NCBI GenBank assembly: GCA_019420305.1
Contig: JAHZHL010000022.1
Location: forward strand, 56,048 to 107,083
DNA length: 51,036 nt
Direction of reading: 5' to 3'
Source of the DNA: Bacillota bacterium
Lineage (GTDB): Bacteria > Bacillota > Clostridia > Peptostreptococcales > Anaerovoracaceae
Shown here: positions 33,921 through 41,611 of the stretch, piece by piece
How positions within the stretch are numbered: the stretch's first letter is position 1
Layout of the letters: each line of letters begins with the position of its first letter
Made by a program: the position numbers and the translations under genes
The notes under the pieces: model-generated
What the model was told of the DNA's origin: nothing
What the model saw: only the letters and a program-made list of their open reading frames with translations
Databases searched by the model: none

Positions 33921-34571
33921 ATGAAAGTAAAGAAATTTGTAGATCTAACCTGGAACTTAACGGAAAAGACACCAATTTATCCGGGAGATCCGGAACCGAA
34001 GATTACAGTGGCTACAACGGTAGATAATGACGGCTATAACCTTTCGGGAGTTTATGTAGGCACCCAGACCGGTTCTCATGTGGATGCGCCTTATCATGTA
34101 AGAAATGAGGGAGAAACCATTGAAAACATGGAGCTGGATTTTTTCTTCGGCGAAGCAGTTGTAATCCGTGTTACAGATAAGAAAGCCGCCGAACAGATTA
34201 CGATGGAAGATGTGATGCCTTATGATGATAAAATCAAAGATGGTACGATTGTTTTGTTCAATACCAATTGGTACCAAAAAGTTGGAACGGAAGAATTTTT
34301 TGATCACCCATATGTCTCTATTGAAGTAGGCGAGTATCTAGTAAAGAAAGGTGTGCGTTTTATCGCCATTGATACTATTAATGCAGATCGGTCGGTTGGC
34401 ACCAATTTTCCGGTACATAATCTGTTCTCGGAAAAAAGACTGATGATCGGAGAAAACTGGGCGTACTTTGACCAGATTGATTTTGATAATGTGGTTGTCG
34501 CCGCATTCCCGATGAAAATTGTCGGAACTGATGGTTCCCCGGTAAGAGCAGTGGCGATGGAAATCGAATAA
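33921..34571 (+). CDS. Cyclase-family (kynurenine formamidase/isatin hydrolase-like) protein, first copy
   Basis: 216-residue member of the cyclase family (PF04199), metal-dependent amide or lactam hydrolases. The start PIYPGDPEPKI and the metal motif region are recognisable, but the motif reads TQTGSHVDAPYH where the family has HxGTHxDxPxH: Gln replaces the first metal-binding His and Ser replaces Thr. The later segment DTINADRSVGTNFPVHNLF is also family-like. The altered motif suggests a changed metal site or a non-catalytic partner. A paralogue with a canonical motif is encoded two genes downstream, with the permease between them. Confidence 0.82.
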   Translation: MKVKKFVDLTWNLTEKTPIYPGDPEPKITVATTVDNDGYNLSGVYVGTQTGSHVDAPYHVRNEGETIENMELDFFFGEAVVIRVTDKKAAEQITMEDVMPYDDKIKDGTIVLFNTNWYQKVGTEEFFDHPYVSIEVGEYLVKKGVRFIAIDTINADRSVGTNFPVHNLFSEKRLMIGENWAYFDQIDFDNVVVAAFPMKIVGTDGSPVRAVAMEIE

Positions 34572-34590
34572 TCGGAAAGGAGTGTCTTTT

Positions 34591-35919
34591 ATGAGTGAAG
34601 CAAAAAAAGAAGCTGTAATGAGTGATGTTTTACCAATTTCGAGGGATAAACGGACTCTGGGAGGGGTTTCCAATTTTGCGATTTGGTTTTCCTGCAATAT
34701 GGTTACGACAACGATGCTGACCGGAATGATGTTCGTTCCGGGCCTCAGCTTCGGAGATACTATGATAGCCGTAATTATAGGATGTGTCGTAGGAATTATT
34801 CCTCTTATTTTGATCGGAATTATCGGAAACCATACAGGTTTGACGACAATGGTATCCGCAAGAATTACGTTTGGTCAGAAGGGTGCCTATCTGCCATCTA
34901 TGATCAATATTCTGATTTATATCGGTTGGTCCTGGTCACAGGCAGCATTAGGTGGAGCTGCTTTGAACTATATTATCAAATCTTTATTCGGAATCGATAT
35001 TCTGACCGTATGCGTTATTTTTACAGAAGCGCTAGTTGTATTTATCGCTCTGTATGCAATTAAAGGAATTTCTGTATACGAAAAAATCGCAATGATTCTT
35101 ATCATCATTATCATGGGGGCAGTTGCGATAAAAGCTTTTTCGACCATTGGCATGACCAGTCTCCTAGCGGTGGCGGATGACCCGACTCAGGGAATTACCA
35201 TAATGTCCGCATTTGATATTGTAGTAGCAACAGCACTTTCCTGGACTCCGATGGCTGCGGATTATAATCGTGAATGTAAGACCGTCAGAGGTACCGTACT
35301 CGGAACCGGTCTCGGGTACAGCATTGGAACGATTATCTCCATGGGATCTGGGGCTCTTATGATTACAATGATTCTCGCAAGCAATCTGAACTTAAGCTAT
35401 GAACCGTCCGAAGTATTCGGAGAAATCGGATTCGGTATTGCGGGTGCAATCGTAATGTTTATGTCAATTATCGCGGCAAACGTAATGATCGTCTACAGCG
35501 GCACTATGTCTCTGCTGAACATATTCCCGAAACTCCCTTACAAAAAGACGGCAATTGTGTTTGGCTTGGTTTGTATTGTCGGAGCAGTATTCAGTGGAAT
35601 TTTAGATGTATTCCTTAGCTTCGTAAATCTGATAGGTGTCCTGTTCATGCCGATCTTTGCGATTATGATTGTAGACTACTTTGTGATTAAGAAACAGAAA
35701 GTGGATGTCGACGCGGTTGTATATGGCGAAACCCACGACACATATCAATATACTGGCGGTGTAAACTGGATTGCAGTGATTGTGTTCCTTATTTCGGCTG
35801 CGTTTGCCTATGTATTCTCGACAATCTATCCGCTGGTAACAGGCGCTACGATTCCGACTTTCTTCCTTGCATGTATTTTATATCTCATATTGATGAAAAT
35901 AAAGGGAGCCAAGAAGTAG
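34591..35919 (+). CDS. NCS1-family permease (cytosine/purine/allantoin/hydantoin type)
   Basis: The ATG at 34591 is 8 nt after AAAGGAG; an in-frame GTG at 34582 lies next to that site and is rejected. The 442-residue product has about 12 membrane helices and NCS1 landmarks: LGGVSNFAIWFSCNM in helix 1 and WSWSQAALGG, plus SWTPMAADYNREC in the middle. Family members import nucleobases, allantoin, hydantoins or related N-heterocycles with Na+ or H+. Its place between two cyclase-family hydrolases suggests it imports their cyclic amide substrate (inference). Confidence 0.85.
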   Translation: MSEAKKEAVMSDVLPISRDKRTLGGVSNFAIWFSCNMVTTTMLTGMMFVPGLSFGDTMIAVIIGCVVGIIPLILIGIIGNHTGLTTMVSARITFGQKGAYLPSMINILIYIGWSWSQAALGGAALNYIIKSLFGIDILTVCVIFTEALVVFIALYAIKGISVYEKIAMILIIIIMGAVAIKAFSTIGMTSLLAVADDPTQGITIMSAFDIVVATALSWTPMAADYNRECKTVRGTVLGTGLGYSIGTIISMGSGALMITMILASNLNLSYEPSEVFGEIGFGIAGAIVMFMSIIAANVMIVYSGTMSLLNIFPKLPYKKTAIVFGLVCIVGAVFSGILDVFLSFVNLIGVLFMPIFAIMIVDYFVIKKQKVDVDAVVYGETHDTYQYTGGVNWIAVIVFLISAAFAYVFSTIYPLVTGATIPTFFLACILYLILMKIKGAKK

Positions 35920-35928
35920 GGAAGTGAT

Positions 35929-36570
35929 ATGAAAATTATTGATTTGACTCATGAAATCAAAACGGATATGCAGGTCTTCCCAGGAGATCCGGAAGTAAAA
36001 GTAGAAGAGGCTTTAACGCATGAGACAGATTATTGTCATGTGGACAGGTTGTATCTGGGTAGCCACAGTGGAACCCATATTGATGCCCCATATCATTTTA
36101 TTAAGGAGGGAAACCGGATTTCAGATTACCCGGCTTCCCGGTTCATGGGAAATGGCATCGTAATTGATCTGCAAGGAAAAAGAGCAGGAGAGGCGATCCG
36201 CAGAGAAGAGTTGGAAGTTCATACAAAAAGGATTGGAACTGGAGATTTTGTTCTTTTGAAAACCGGATGGTGTTCAAAATTCGGTACGGAAAGTTATTTG
36301 GAACATCCGTATATTACAGCGGAAGCCGCTCGCTTTCTTGTAGAGAAAAAAATCGGTATTATTGCAATTGATTTCCTGAATGTGGACCCGACCTTATGGG
36401 AATCCTGGGAAGCGCATCCTATATTCCTTTCTTCGGATGTGTTGATTGTAGAAAATATTGGAAATTCTCTTGCGCTGGATGAAACAAGAGAATATATGTT
36501 TTATTTTGTTCCAATTAAGTTAAAAGATTCGGACGGCGCGCCGATTCGAGCTTTCGCAGTTGAAAAATAA
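35929..36570 (+). CDS. Cyclase-family (kynurenine formamidase/isatin hydrolase-like) protein, second copy
   Basis: 213 residues. The metal motif is complete: GSHSGTHIDAPYHF gives HxGTHxDxPxH. The segments MQVFPGDPEVKVEEA and IDFLNVDPTLWESWEAH are also typical of PF04199 hydrolases. It begins 9 nt after the permease gene with GAAGTGA as a modest ribosome binding site. It shares overall organisation with the first cyclase-like gene (PGDPE start, DAPYH, DSDGAPIRA/TDGSPVRA end), so the two are paralogues. A cyclic amide, imide or formamide is the expected substrate class. Confidence 0.85.
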   Translation: MKIIDLTHEIKTDMQVFPGDPEVKVEEALTHETDYCHVDRLYLGSHSGTHIDAPYHFIKEGNRISDYPASRFMGNGIVIDLQGKRAGEAIRREELEVHTKRIGTGDFVLLKTGWCSKFGTESYLEHPYITAEAARFLVEKKIGIIAIDFLNVDPTLWESWEAHPIFLSSDVLIVENIGNSLALDETREYMFYFVPIKLKDSDGAPIRAFAVEK

Positions 36571-36576
36571 AAAATA

Positions 36577-36619
36577 AAATCTCTGAAATCTGTTATTTTA
36601 AAACGGATTTCAGAGATTT
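36577..36619. terminator. Terminator of the ureohydrolase-cyclase operon
   Basis: AAATCTCTGAAATC (36577-36590) pairs perfectly with GATTTCAGAGATTT (36606-36619), and TGTT/AACG extends it to 18 pairs with one G-U. Confidence 0.85.
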
Positions 36620-36653
36620 ATTATACAGTTTTCCGTTTTTCCCGACAAACAAC

Positions 36654-36682
36654 TTTACAACCGATTTTCTTATTGATAAAAT
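36654..36682 (+). promoter_or_regulatory. Sigma-A promoter of the NhaC-family gene
   Basis: TTTACA (36654-36659) and TAAAAT (36677-36682) are separated by 17 bp. GAGGAGG precedes the ATG at 36729. This gene is thus not obviously part of the sigma-54 regulon upstream. Confidence 0.55.
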
Positions 36683-36728
36683 AGAATACGTATGTAAAAC
36701 AATATTTTATTTTGAGGAGGTTATATCT

Positions 36729-38321
36729 ATGGAATGGGAAGCTGTCAGTGTAGGGCTTCTTTCTGTGCTGCCACCGATTGTGGCCATTGTGCTCGCGCTG
36801 ATCACAAAGGAGGTAGTATTTTCTCTGGTATTGGGGATTCTTTCCGGAACCGTTATTTATTCATTCGCCCACGGTGACGGATTTGTCGGCATCTTTGATA
36901 CGACCACGACTTTAATGGGGGACAAGCTGGCGGAGAATACCAGCATGATTTTATTTTTGTGTTTGCTGGGCATTCTGGTCGCGCTTGTCAATAAAGCTGG
37001 AGGATCAAAGGCATACGGAGAATGGGCGGTAAAACGACTGAAGAGCAAACGCAGCGCTTCGGTTGCGACCTGTGTTCTTGGCGTACTTATTTTTATTGAC
37101 GACTACTTCAACTGTCTGACAGTCGGAACGGTTATGCGTCCGGTTACGGATCGGTTCAATATGTCGAGAGAAAAGCTGTCCTATCTGATTGACGCGACAG
37201 CCGCGCCGGTCTGCATCATCGCTCCGATTTCATCCTGGGCCGCGTCCATCATGTCGTACTATCCGGAATCCTCGGGGATGAATGGAATGACGGCTTTCTT
37301 AAAATCAATACCGATGAATTTATACGCGATTCTCACTCTTGTCATGATTTTCTATATCGCGATCAAAAAGAACGCGGATTACGGTCCGATGTATAAGGCG
37401 GAAGCTCTCGCGGCGAAAGGAATTAATGAGGGAAGAGAAGAAATCGAGGATATGGAAGAAGAGTTCCTCAGACAGACGACCGGAAATAAAGGTAAAATCA
37501 TGGATCTGGTAATTCCAATTTGCGCGCTGATTGTACTGTGCGTTCTGACCATGCTCTATGTAGGCGGTTACTGGTCGGGAGAAGGCATGTCTCTCTTTGA
37601 CGCCTTTGGAAATACCGACGCGGGAACGGCTCTGGCCCTTGGCGCGTTCTGCGCTCTGATTTTCGCGTTCATTTACTTTATGATCCGGAGAGTCCTGACC
37701 TTTAAAGACTTCTTTGATTGCATCGGACCCGGAGTGAAATCCATGGTTCCGGCCTGCATTATTCTGACTCTGGCCTGGACTATCAGCGGAGTATGCCGCG
37801 ATCTTCTGGGAACCGGACCATATGTCGCGCATCTTGTTGAAGTTTCCGGCGTACCGGTGCAGATACTTCCGGCTCTGATTTTCGTCGTTGCCTGCCTGTT
37901 ATCCTTCTCCACCGGAACCGCATGGGGAACCTTCGGAATTCTGATTCCGATTATCATTTCTATCTGCGAAATCGCGGCTCCGGAGCTGCTGATTACCACA
38001 CTGTCCGCGACACTGGCAGGTTCGGTATTCGGCGACCACAGCTCACCGATTTCCGATACAACGATTCTCGCGTCTACAGGCGCCCAGTGCAACCACTTGA
38101 GGCATGTGGGAACACAGGTTCCGTATGCGGCGACTGTCGCGATCTGTTGTTTGATCGGGTATGTGATCGCGGGACTTACAGGCGGACTTGGATTCGGAAT
38201 CAGTACCGTGATTACGCTGGGTATTTCTTTGGTACTGCTGTTTATCGCGCTGAATATTCTTCCAAAAATGTTTGGAGAAAACAGATATCACGTAAACGAC
38301 AAAACAGCGGAAGCGGAATAG
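36729..38321 (+). CDS. Na+/H+ antiporter NhaC-family transporter
   Basis: 530 residues with about 12 hydrophobic helices. The region GVLIFIDDYFNCLTVGTVMRPV and, later, FSTGTAWGTFGILIPI and SVFGDHSSPISDTTILAS are signatures of the NhaC/YfkN-like Na+:H+ antiporter group of the ion-transporter superfamily. Some relatives exchange dicarboxylates or amino acids, so ion antiport is a family-level call. A hydrophilic, acidic loop (EGREEIEDMEEEFLRQ) sits between the halves. It has its own promoter and is followed by a terminator. Confidence 0.85.
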   Translation: MEWEAVSVGLLSVLPPIVAIVLALITKEVVFSLVLGILSGTVIYSFAHGDGFVGIFDTTTTLMGDKLAENTSMILFLCLLGILVALVNKAGGSKAYGEWAVKRLKSKRSASVATCVLGVLIFIDDYFNCLTVGTVMRPVTDRFNMSREKLSYLIDATAAPVCIIAPISSWAASIMSYYPESSGMNGMTAFLKSIPMNLYAILTLVMIFYIAIKKNADYGPMYKAEALAAKGINEGREEIEDMEEEFLRQTTGNKGKIMDLVIPICALIVLCVLTMLYVGGYWSGEGMSLFDAFGNTDAGTALALGAFCALIFAFIYFMIRRVLTFKDFFDCIGPGVKSMVPACIILTLAWTISGVCRDLLGTGPYVAHLVEVSGVPVQILPALIFVVACLLSFSTGTAWGTFGILIPIIISICEIAAPELLITTLSATLAGSVFGDHSSPISDTTILASTGAQCNHLRHVGTQVPYAATVAICCLIGYVIAGLTGGLGFGISTVITLGISLVLLFIALNILPKMFGENRYHVNDKTAEAE

Positions 38322-38489
38322 AAATAGCGGCAGACGGGTGTTTCTGCAGATTTTATTACATTAGTCGTTTCTCTATCTGCTGTTTATTCCCTTGTTGACG
38401 GTTCATTCAACAAAATAACGACGAAAGGTATTAAGAAAGAAATAATGCGGGACACAATGATATTCTAAAACAGTATTAGAAAATATCGG

Positions 38490-38524
38490 AAGGCGTTGAG
38501 CGATCAATGCCTTTTCCCTTTTTT
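38490..38524. terminator. Terminator between the convergent NhaC and ToxN-like genes
   Basis: AAGGCGTTGA (38490-38499) pairs with TCAATGCCTT (38504-38513) with one G-U around a GCGA tetraloop, followed by TT, CCC and six T. Upstream, the region 38322-38489 contains only small weak dyads and no gene. Confidence 0.8.
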
Positions 38525-38540
38525 GATTGGTTTCGTCTAA

Positions 38541-39020
38541 TCAATATCTGCCGTAAACCCTTTCCAACACCCTTAAATCACAGCAACGCGCCTTGAGCTG
38601 CTGTTCATAAACGGACTGCGTATGTTCTCGAAAAAGCAAAGAGCGCAGCTTGGCCGCGTCTTTTTCGATTTGCTTTCGATCCGCCCGAAGGCATTGATAC
38701 TGATTTTCTAAAAGTCTGCGATAGCGCTTGTCGGGAATATCCTCAAAATAAAAGGGGATAAGCGCGTCTGGGGTAACGGGAATCATGTTGTTGAGATTAA
38801 GAGCGCCGTATTTTCCATGATTAATTTTTCGGAAATCCAGGGAATTCTTCATCTTTAAATGCTTTGGCTTTGGAGAAGAAAGGGGCGCATAGTATGTTTT
38901 GCCTTTAATTTCCAAAATAACGCCAATATAAGGGCGCTGTTCATTTTTATTATCCGGTACTTTCTGGTCATATTGTTTTAAAAAAGCAATATAGCTGTCT
39001 TTTATGTAACAAAGTCTCAT
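38541..39020 (-). CDS. ToxN/AbiQ-family type III toxin endoribonuclease
   Basis: 159 residues with the fingerprint of type III toxins: IAFLKQYDQKVPDNK near the N-terminus, RPYIGVILEIKGKTYYAPLSSPK, KMKNSLDFRKI and GALNLNNMIPV. In the family the toxin is a sequence-specific RNase, held inactive by a repeated pseudoknot RNA that it itself processes. The PLSSPK and NLNNMIPV segments contribute to the active site and RNA groove in known structures. The gene is preceded on the same strand by GGGGG as ribosome binding site, a terminator and two 37-nt tandem repeats. It may act in phage defence by abortive infection. CptN-type membership is also possible. Confidence 0.9.
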   Translation of the reverse strand: MRLCYIKDSYIAFLKQYDQKVPDNKNEQRPYIGVILEIKGKTYYAPLSSPKPKHLKMKNSLDFRKINHGKYGALNLNNMIPVTPDALIPFYFEDIPDKRYRRLLENQYQCLRADRKQIEKDAAKLRSLLFREHTQSVYEQQLKARCCDLRVLERVYGRY

Positions 39021-39043
39021 AATTTTTACCCCCTCTTTTGAAA

Positions 39044-39076
39044 GAAAAAGAAGCGATTTCTCGCTCCTTCTTTTTC
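39044..39076 (-). terminator. Attenuating terminator between antitoxin repeats and toxin gene
   Basis: On the minus strand GAAAAAGAA (39076-39068) pairs with TTCTTTTTC (39052-39044), and GCGA with TCGC inside, with a 3-nt bulge and a GAAA loop. Such a hairpin in type III systems makes most transcripts stop after the antitoxin RNA and only some read into the toxin. The A run of the last repeat is part of the hairpin. Confidence 0.7.
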
Positions 39077-39147
39077 ATTTCTCACTCAATGGTAGAGAAT
39101 CACCGCTTTTTTCATTTCTCACTCAATGGTAGAGAATCACCGCTTTT
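39070..39147 (-). ncRNA. ToxI-like antitoxin RNA: two tandem 37-nt pseudoknot repeats
   Basis: The 37-nt unit (minus strand 39143-39107 and 39106-39070) is repeated with 36 of 37 identical bases, plus a few bases of a third copy, about 2.1 units. Within each unit GGTG (positions 3-6) can pair with TACC (13-16), and TTCTC (8-12) with GAGAA (24-28). The pairs cross, forming an H-type pseudoknot as in known ToxI RNAs. Each unit ends in an A run, where ToxN-type enzymes commonly cut. The promoter places the start site at about 39148, immediately before the first unit. Confidence 0.85.
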
Positions 39148-39154
39148 CACCTAT

Positions 39155-39183
39155 ATTATATGCAAAAACCACCGATTGCACAA
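39155..39183 (-). promoter_or_regulatory. Sigma-A promoter of the type III toxin-antitoxin locus
   Basis: On the minus strand TTGTGC (39183-39178) and TATAAT (39160-39155) are separated by 17 bp. The start site falls about 7 nt downstream, at the edge of the antitoxin repeats. Confidence 0.72.
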
Positions 39184-39217
39184 GTCTTTTTCAAAAATAA
39201 TTGTAAAAAAATGGATT

Positions 39218-40798
39218 TTAAGCATTCGCCAGAGACAGGTTCATCTTCTCAGACCGGAACAGCCGGCTGTCCATAGTTTTCAGCCTGGGGGCGATTGCGG
39301 GTCGGAATTCCATTTTCCCCAGAATATCCCGATCCAGATCTGCGCCGGGGGCGATTTCGATAAGGGTGAGTCCCTGGTCGGTCAGGCGGAAAACCGCGCG
39401 TTCTGTAATGTAAAAGATATTCTGAAGTCCTTTTTCGCGGGAGTGGTGACCGGAAAAGGTGATATGTTCGACATCGTTTTTGAATTTGATGTATGGACCG
39501 TCCTCAACGATTTCCAGCTTTCCATCTCTGATTTTTATATCGCTTTTTCCAGCGGTGAAGGTTCCGAGAAAACAAACCGTCTTTGCGCCCTGAGAGATAT
39601 TGATAAAACCGCCGGGTCCGGTGACTTTGCCGGCGAATTTCGAGACATTGACATTTCCGTGCCGGTCGATTTCCGCAGCTCCCAGACCTGCGAAGTCAAT
39701 ACCGCCGCCATCATAAAAGTCGAAGATGTCCGGCTGCTTTAAAATCGCTTCCGGATTATAGGCGGCGCCCGTAGCGATGCCGGGTGCCGGGACACCTCCG
39801 GTTACGCCGGATTCGATACTGGATGAAATTTGTTCAATAAGCCCTTCTTCATTGAGGACTTCAGAGATGCCCATGGGGATTCCAATCCCCAGATTAATAA
39901 AGTCTCCGGCATGAAGCTCGAGAATACCACGGCGGCAGATGACTTTATGAATATCAAAGGGAAGGCTCTCGATATTGTCGAAGGGGATTTTTTCATCGCC
40001 GCACCAGGAAGGAACCGGTTTCCTGTTCCCGATGAAGTGCTGGCCTGAGTTTTCCGGATCGCCCAGGATCACATAATCAACAAGAGCGGAAGGAACCGTT
40101 ACCATCTGGGGATGGAGTTGCCCGTGCTCTACGATTTCATCCACCTGAACCATAACGATGCCGCCTGAATTCTTCGCGGCCGCGGCCATTTCAAACTGTT
40201 CAATGTGGAGAGCCTCTTTTTCCATGGAGATATTTCCCTTTGTATCCGCTTTGCTTCCTTTAATAATCGCTACGTCAAGGGGAAAGGCCGGGTAAAAGAG
40301 ATATTCCTCCCCGTTCAGATTCAGCAGCTGTACAATCTCCTCTTCGGAAGCTTTCGCCGCGTCGTTGATTTTTCCGCCGTCAATACGGGGATCGACAAAA
40401 GTCTTCATTCCAACTTGGCTGATGATGCCGGGGCGGTGGGCGGCGATGGCGCGCATCATGTGGGAGAGAACCCCCTGGGGCATCATGAAAGTTGGGAACA
40501 CATTATCCATGATAAGAGGGTAAAGCTTTGGCGCCAGACTCAGATTACTGCAGAGGAAACGGCGCATCAGGCCTCTGTGGGCAAAATGGTTGATCCCTCT
40601 CTGTTGACCGTCACCGCCAAGCCCAGCGACATTTACGACCGACAAATCCCGGGGATGATCTTCTCTGATATAGCGTTTCTCGATCGCTGAGAGAATGTCA
40701 TCTGCCAGGCAAAAGCCGATAAACCCATCAATGGCAACAGTTGAACAGTCTTTGATTAAAGCGGCGGCTTCAGCCGCGTTAATAAAGGTTACAGACAT
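39218..40798 (-). CDS. Acyl-CoA:acetate CoA-transferase (family I, fused subunits)
   Basis: 526 residues containing both family I CoA-transferase halves in one chain, as in propionate CoA-transferase and YdiF. The N-terminal half begins with AAALIKDCSTVAIDGFIG; the C-terminal half carries the catalytic Glu in SSIESGVTGG, followed by the GIATGAAYNPEAI and DFYDGGGIDFAGLG segments. It moves CoA between acyl-CoA and acids without spending ATP. It is the last gene of a minus-strand unit with a crotonase and a GntP-type permease, so it likely activates the imported acid. No clear terminator separates it from the toxin-antitoxin promoter. Confidence 0.9.
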   Translation of the reverse strand: MSVTFINAAEAAALIKDCSTVAIDGFIGFCLADDILSAIEKRYIREDHPRDLSVVNVAGLGGDGQQRGINHFAHRGLMRRFLCSNLSLAPKLYPLIMDNVFPTFMMPQGVLSHMMRAIAAHRPGIISQVGMKTFVDPRIDGGKINDAAKASEEEIVQLLNLNGEEYLFYPAFPLDVAIIKGSKADTKGNISMEKEALHIEQFEMAAAAKNSGGIVMVQVDEIVEHGQLHPQMVTVPSALVDYVILGDPENSGQHFIGNRKPVPSWCGDEKIPFDNIESLPFDIHKVICRRGILELHAGDFINLGIGIPMGISEVLNEEGLIEQISSSIESGVTGGVPAPGIATGAAYNPEAILKQPDIFDFYDGGGIDFAGLGAAEIDRHGNVNVSKFAGKVTGPGGFINISQGAKTVCFLGTFTAGKSDIKIRDGKLEIVEDGPYIKFKNDVEHITFSGHHSREKGLQNIFYITERAVFRLTDQGLTLIEIAPGADLDRDILGKMEFRPAIAPRLKTMDSRLFRSEKMNLSLANA

Positions 40799-40818
40799 AT
40801 TTGATCCTTCCTCTTCTT

Positions 40819-41595
40819 TTATTTGTTCTTAAATACGACATTTTTTTCTTTGCGGATAAAAGCACCCATACCGGTTTTCTGATCTTCCGTTTCAAATAAA
40901 GCGCGAAACGCTTCCCGCTCAAAAAGGCATCCTTCTTCGATACTTGCGTCCCTTCCGAAGTGGATAGCCTCTTTTGCGCTGCGAACTGCAAGGGGAGCGT
41001 TCTTTCCGATGGATTCAGCAAGGGTGAGAGCTTCATCCATCAGAGACTCTGTGGAAACAACGCGGCTTACCAGTCCGAGCTTCAGCGCTTCCTGCGCGCC
41101 GATTCTCCTCGCAGTAAAAATCAACTCTTTGGCGGCGGATTCTCCAACCACCCGGGGAAGACGCTGTGTTCCGCCGGCACCGCAGATGACGCCCAGGCTG
41201 GTTTCCGGCAGACCCATTTTCGCATTTTCCGAGGCAATGCGAACGTCGCAGGCAAGAGCAAGCTCCAGACCTCCGCCGAGAGCGTAGCCATTGATAGCGG
41301 CGATGACTGGAAGTTTCATGGTCTCTATTTTCATATTCAGTTCACTGCCAAGGGCGGACCACGCAAAAATGGAATCCGCGTCTTTGGCATACATCTCTTT
41401 AATATCCGCTCCTGCGATGAATGACTTTCCGCAGCCGGTAAGAATCAGGGCGCGAAGCTCCGAATCCTTTTCCGCTTTTTCAAGCGCCTCCCGGATTTCC
41501 TTCATGAAGCTCTCGCACAGAGCGTTCAGGGAAGATGGGCGATTGAAGGTAAGAATTCCCGTATGGTTTCTTTTTTCATATAAAACATCAGACAT
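40819..41595 (-). CDS. Enoyl-CoA hydratase/isomerase (crotonase family)
   Basis: 258 residues. The CoA-binding and oxyanion-hole motifs FIAGADIKEMY and GYALGGGLELALACD are present. Catalytic-type Glu residues occur in GGLELAL and in GLPETSLGVICGAGGTQRLPR, as in hydrating crotonases. It should hydrate a 2-enoyl-CoA or dehydrate a 3-hydroxyacyl-CoA. It is preceded by GGAGG and lies between the permease and the CoA-transferase genes, so it probably acts on the CoA ester made by the latter. The resulting enoyl-CoA would be a substrate for the acyl-CoA dehydrogenase-Etf system. Confidence 0.9.
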   Translation of the reverse strand: MSDVLYEKRNHTGILTFNRPSSLNALCESFMKEIREALEKAEKDSELRALILTGCGKSFIAGADIKEMYAKDADSIFAWSALGSELNMKIETMKLPVIAAINGYALGGGLELALACDVRIASENAKMGLPETSLGVICGAGGTQRLPRVVGESAAKELIFTARRIGAQEALKLGLVSRVVSTESLMDEALTLAESIGKNAPLAVRSAKEAIHFGRDASIEEGCLFEREAFRALFETEDQKTGMGAFIRKEKNVVFKNK

Positions 41596-41611
41596 TGGAA
41601 AGCCTCCTTTT

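Noticed and set aside
38322..38489. Mobile-element end or small RNA between NhaC and ToxN-like genes
   Set aside because: Only short weak dyads (such as TTGTTG/CAACAA) occur; no transposase, terminal repeats or clear promoter-terminator pair was found.
39070..39147. CRISPR array
   Set aside because: The 37-nt repeats are directly adjacent with no spacers, there are no cas genes, and a ToxN-like gene follows, so they are antitoxin RNA repeats.
39038..39742. 234-codon plus-strand open frame over the antitoxin repeats and CoA-transferase end
   Set aside because: It reads the antitoxin repeats and promoter as protein and is antisense to a clear CoA-transferase.
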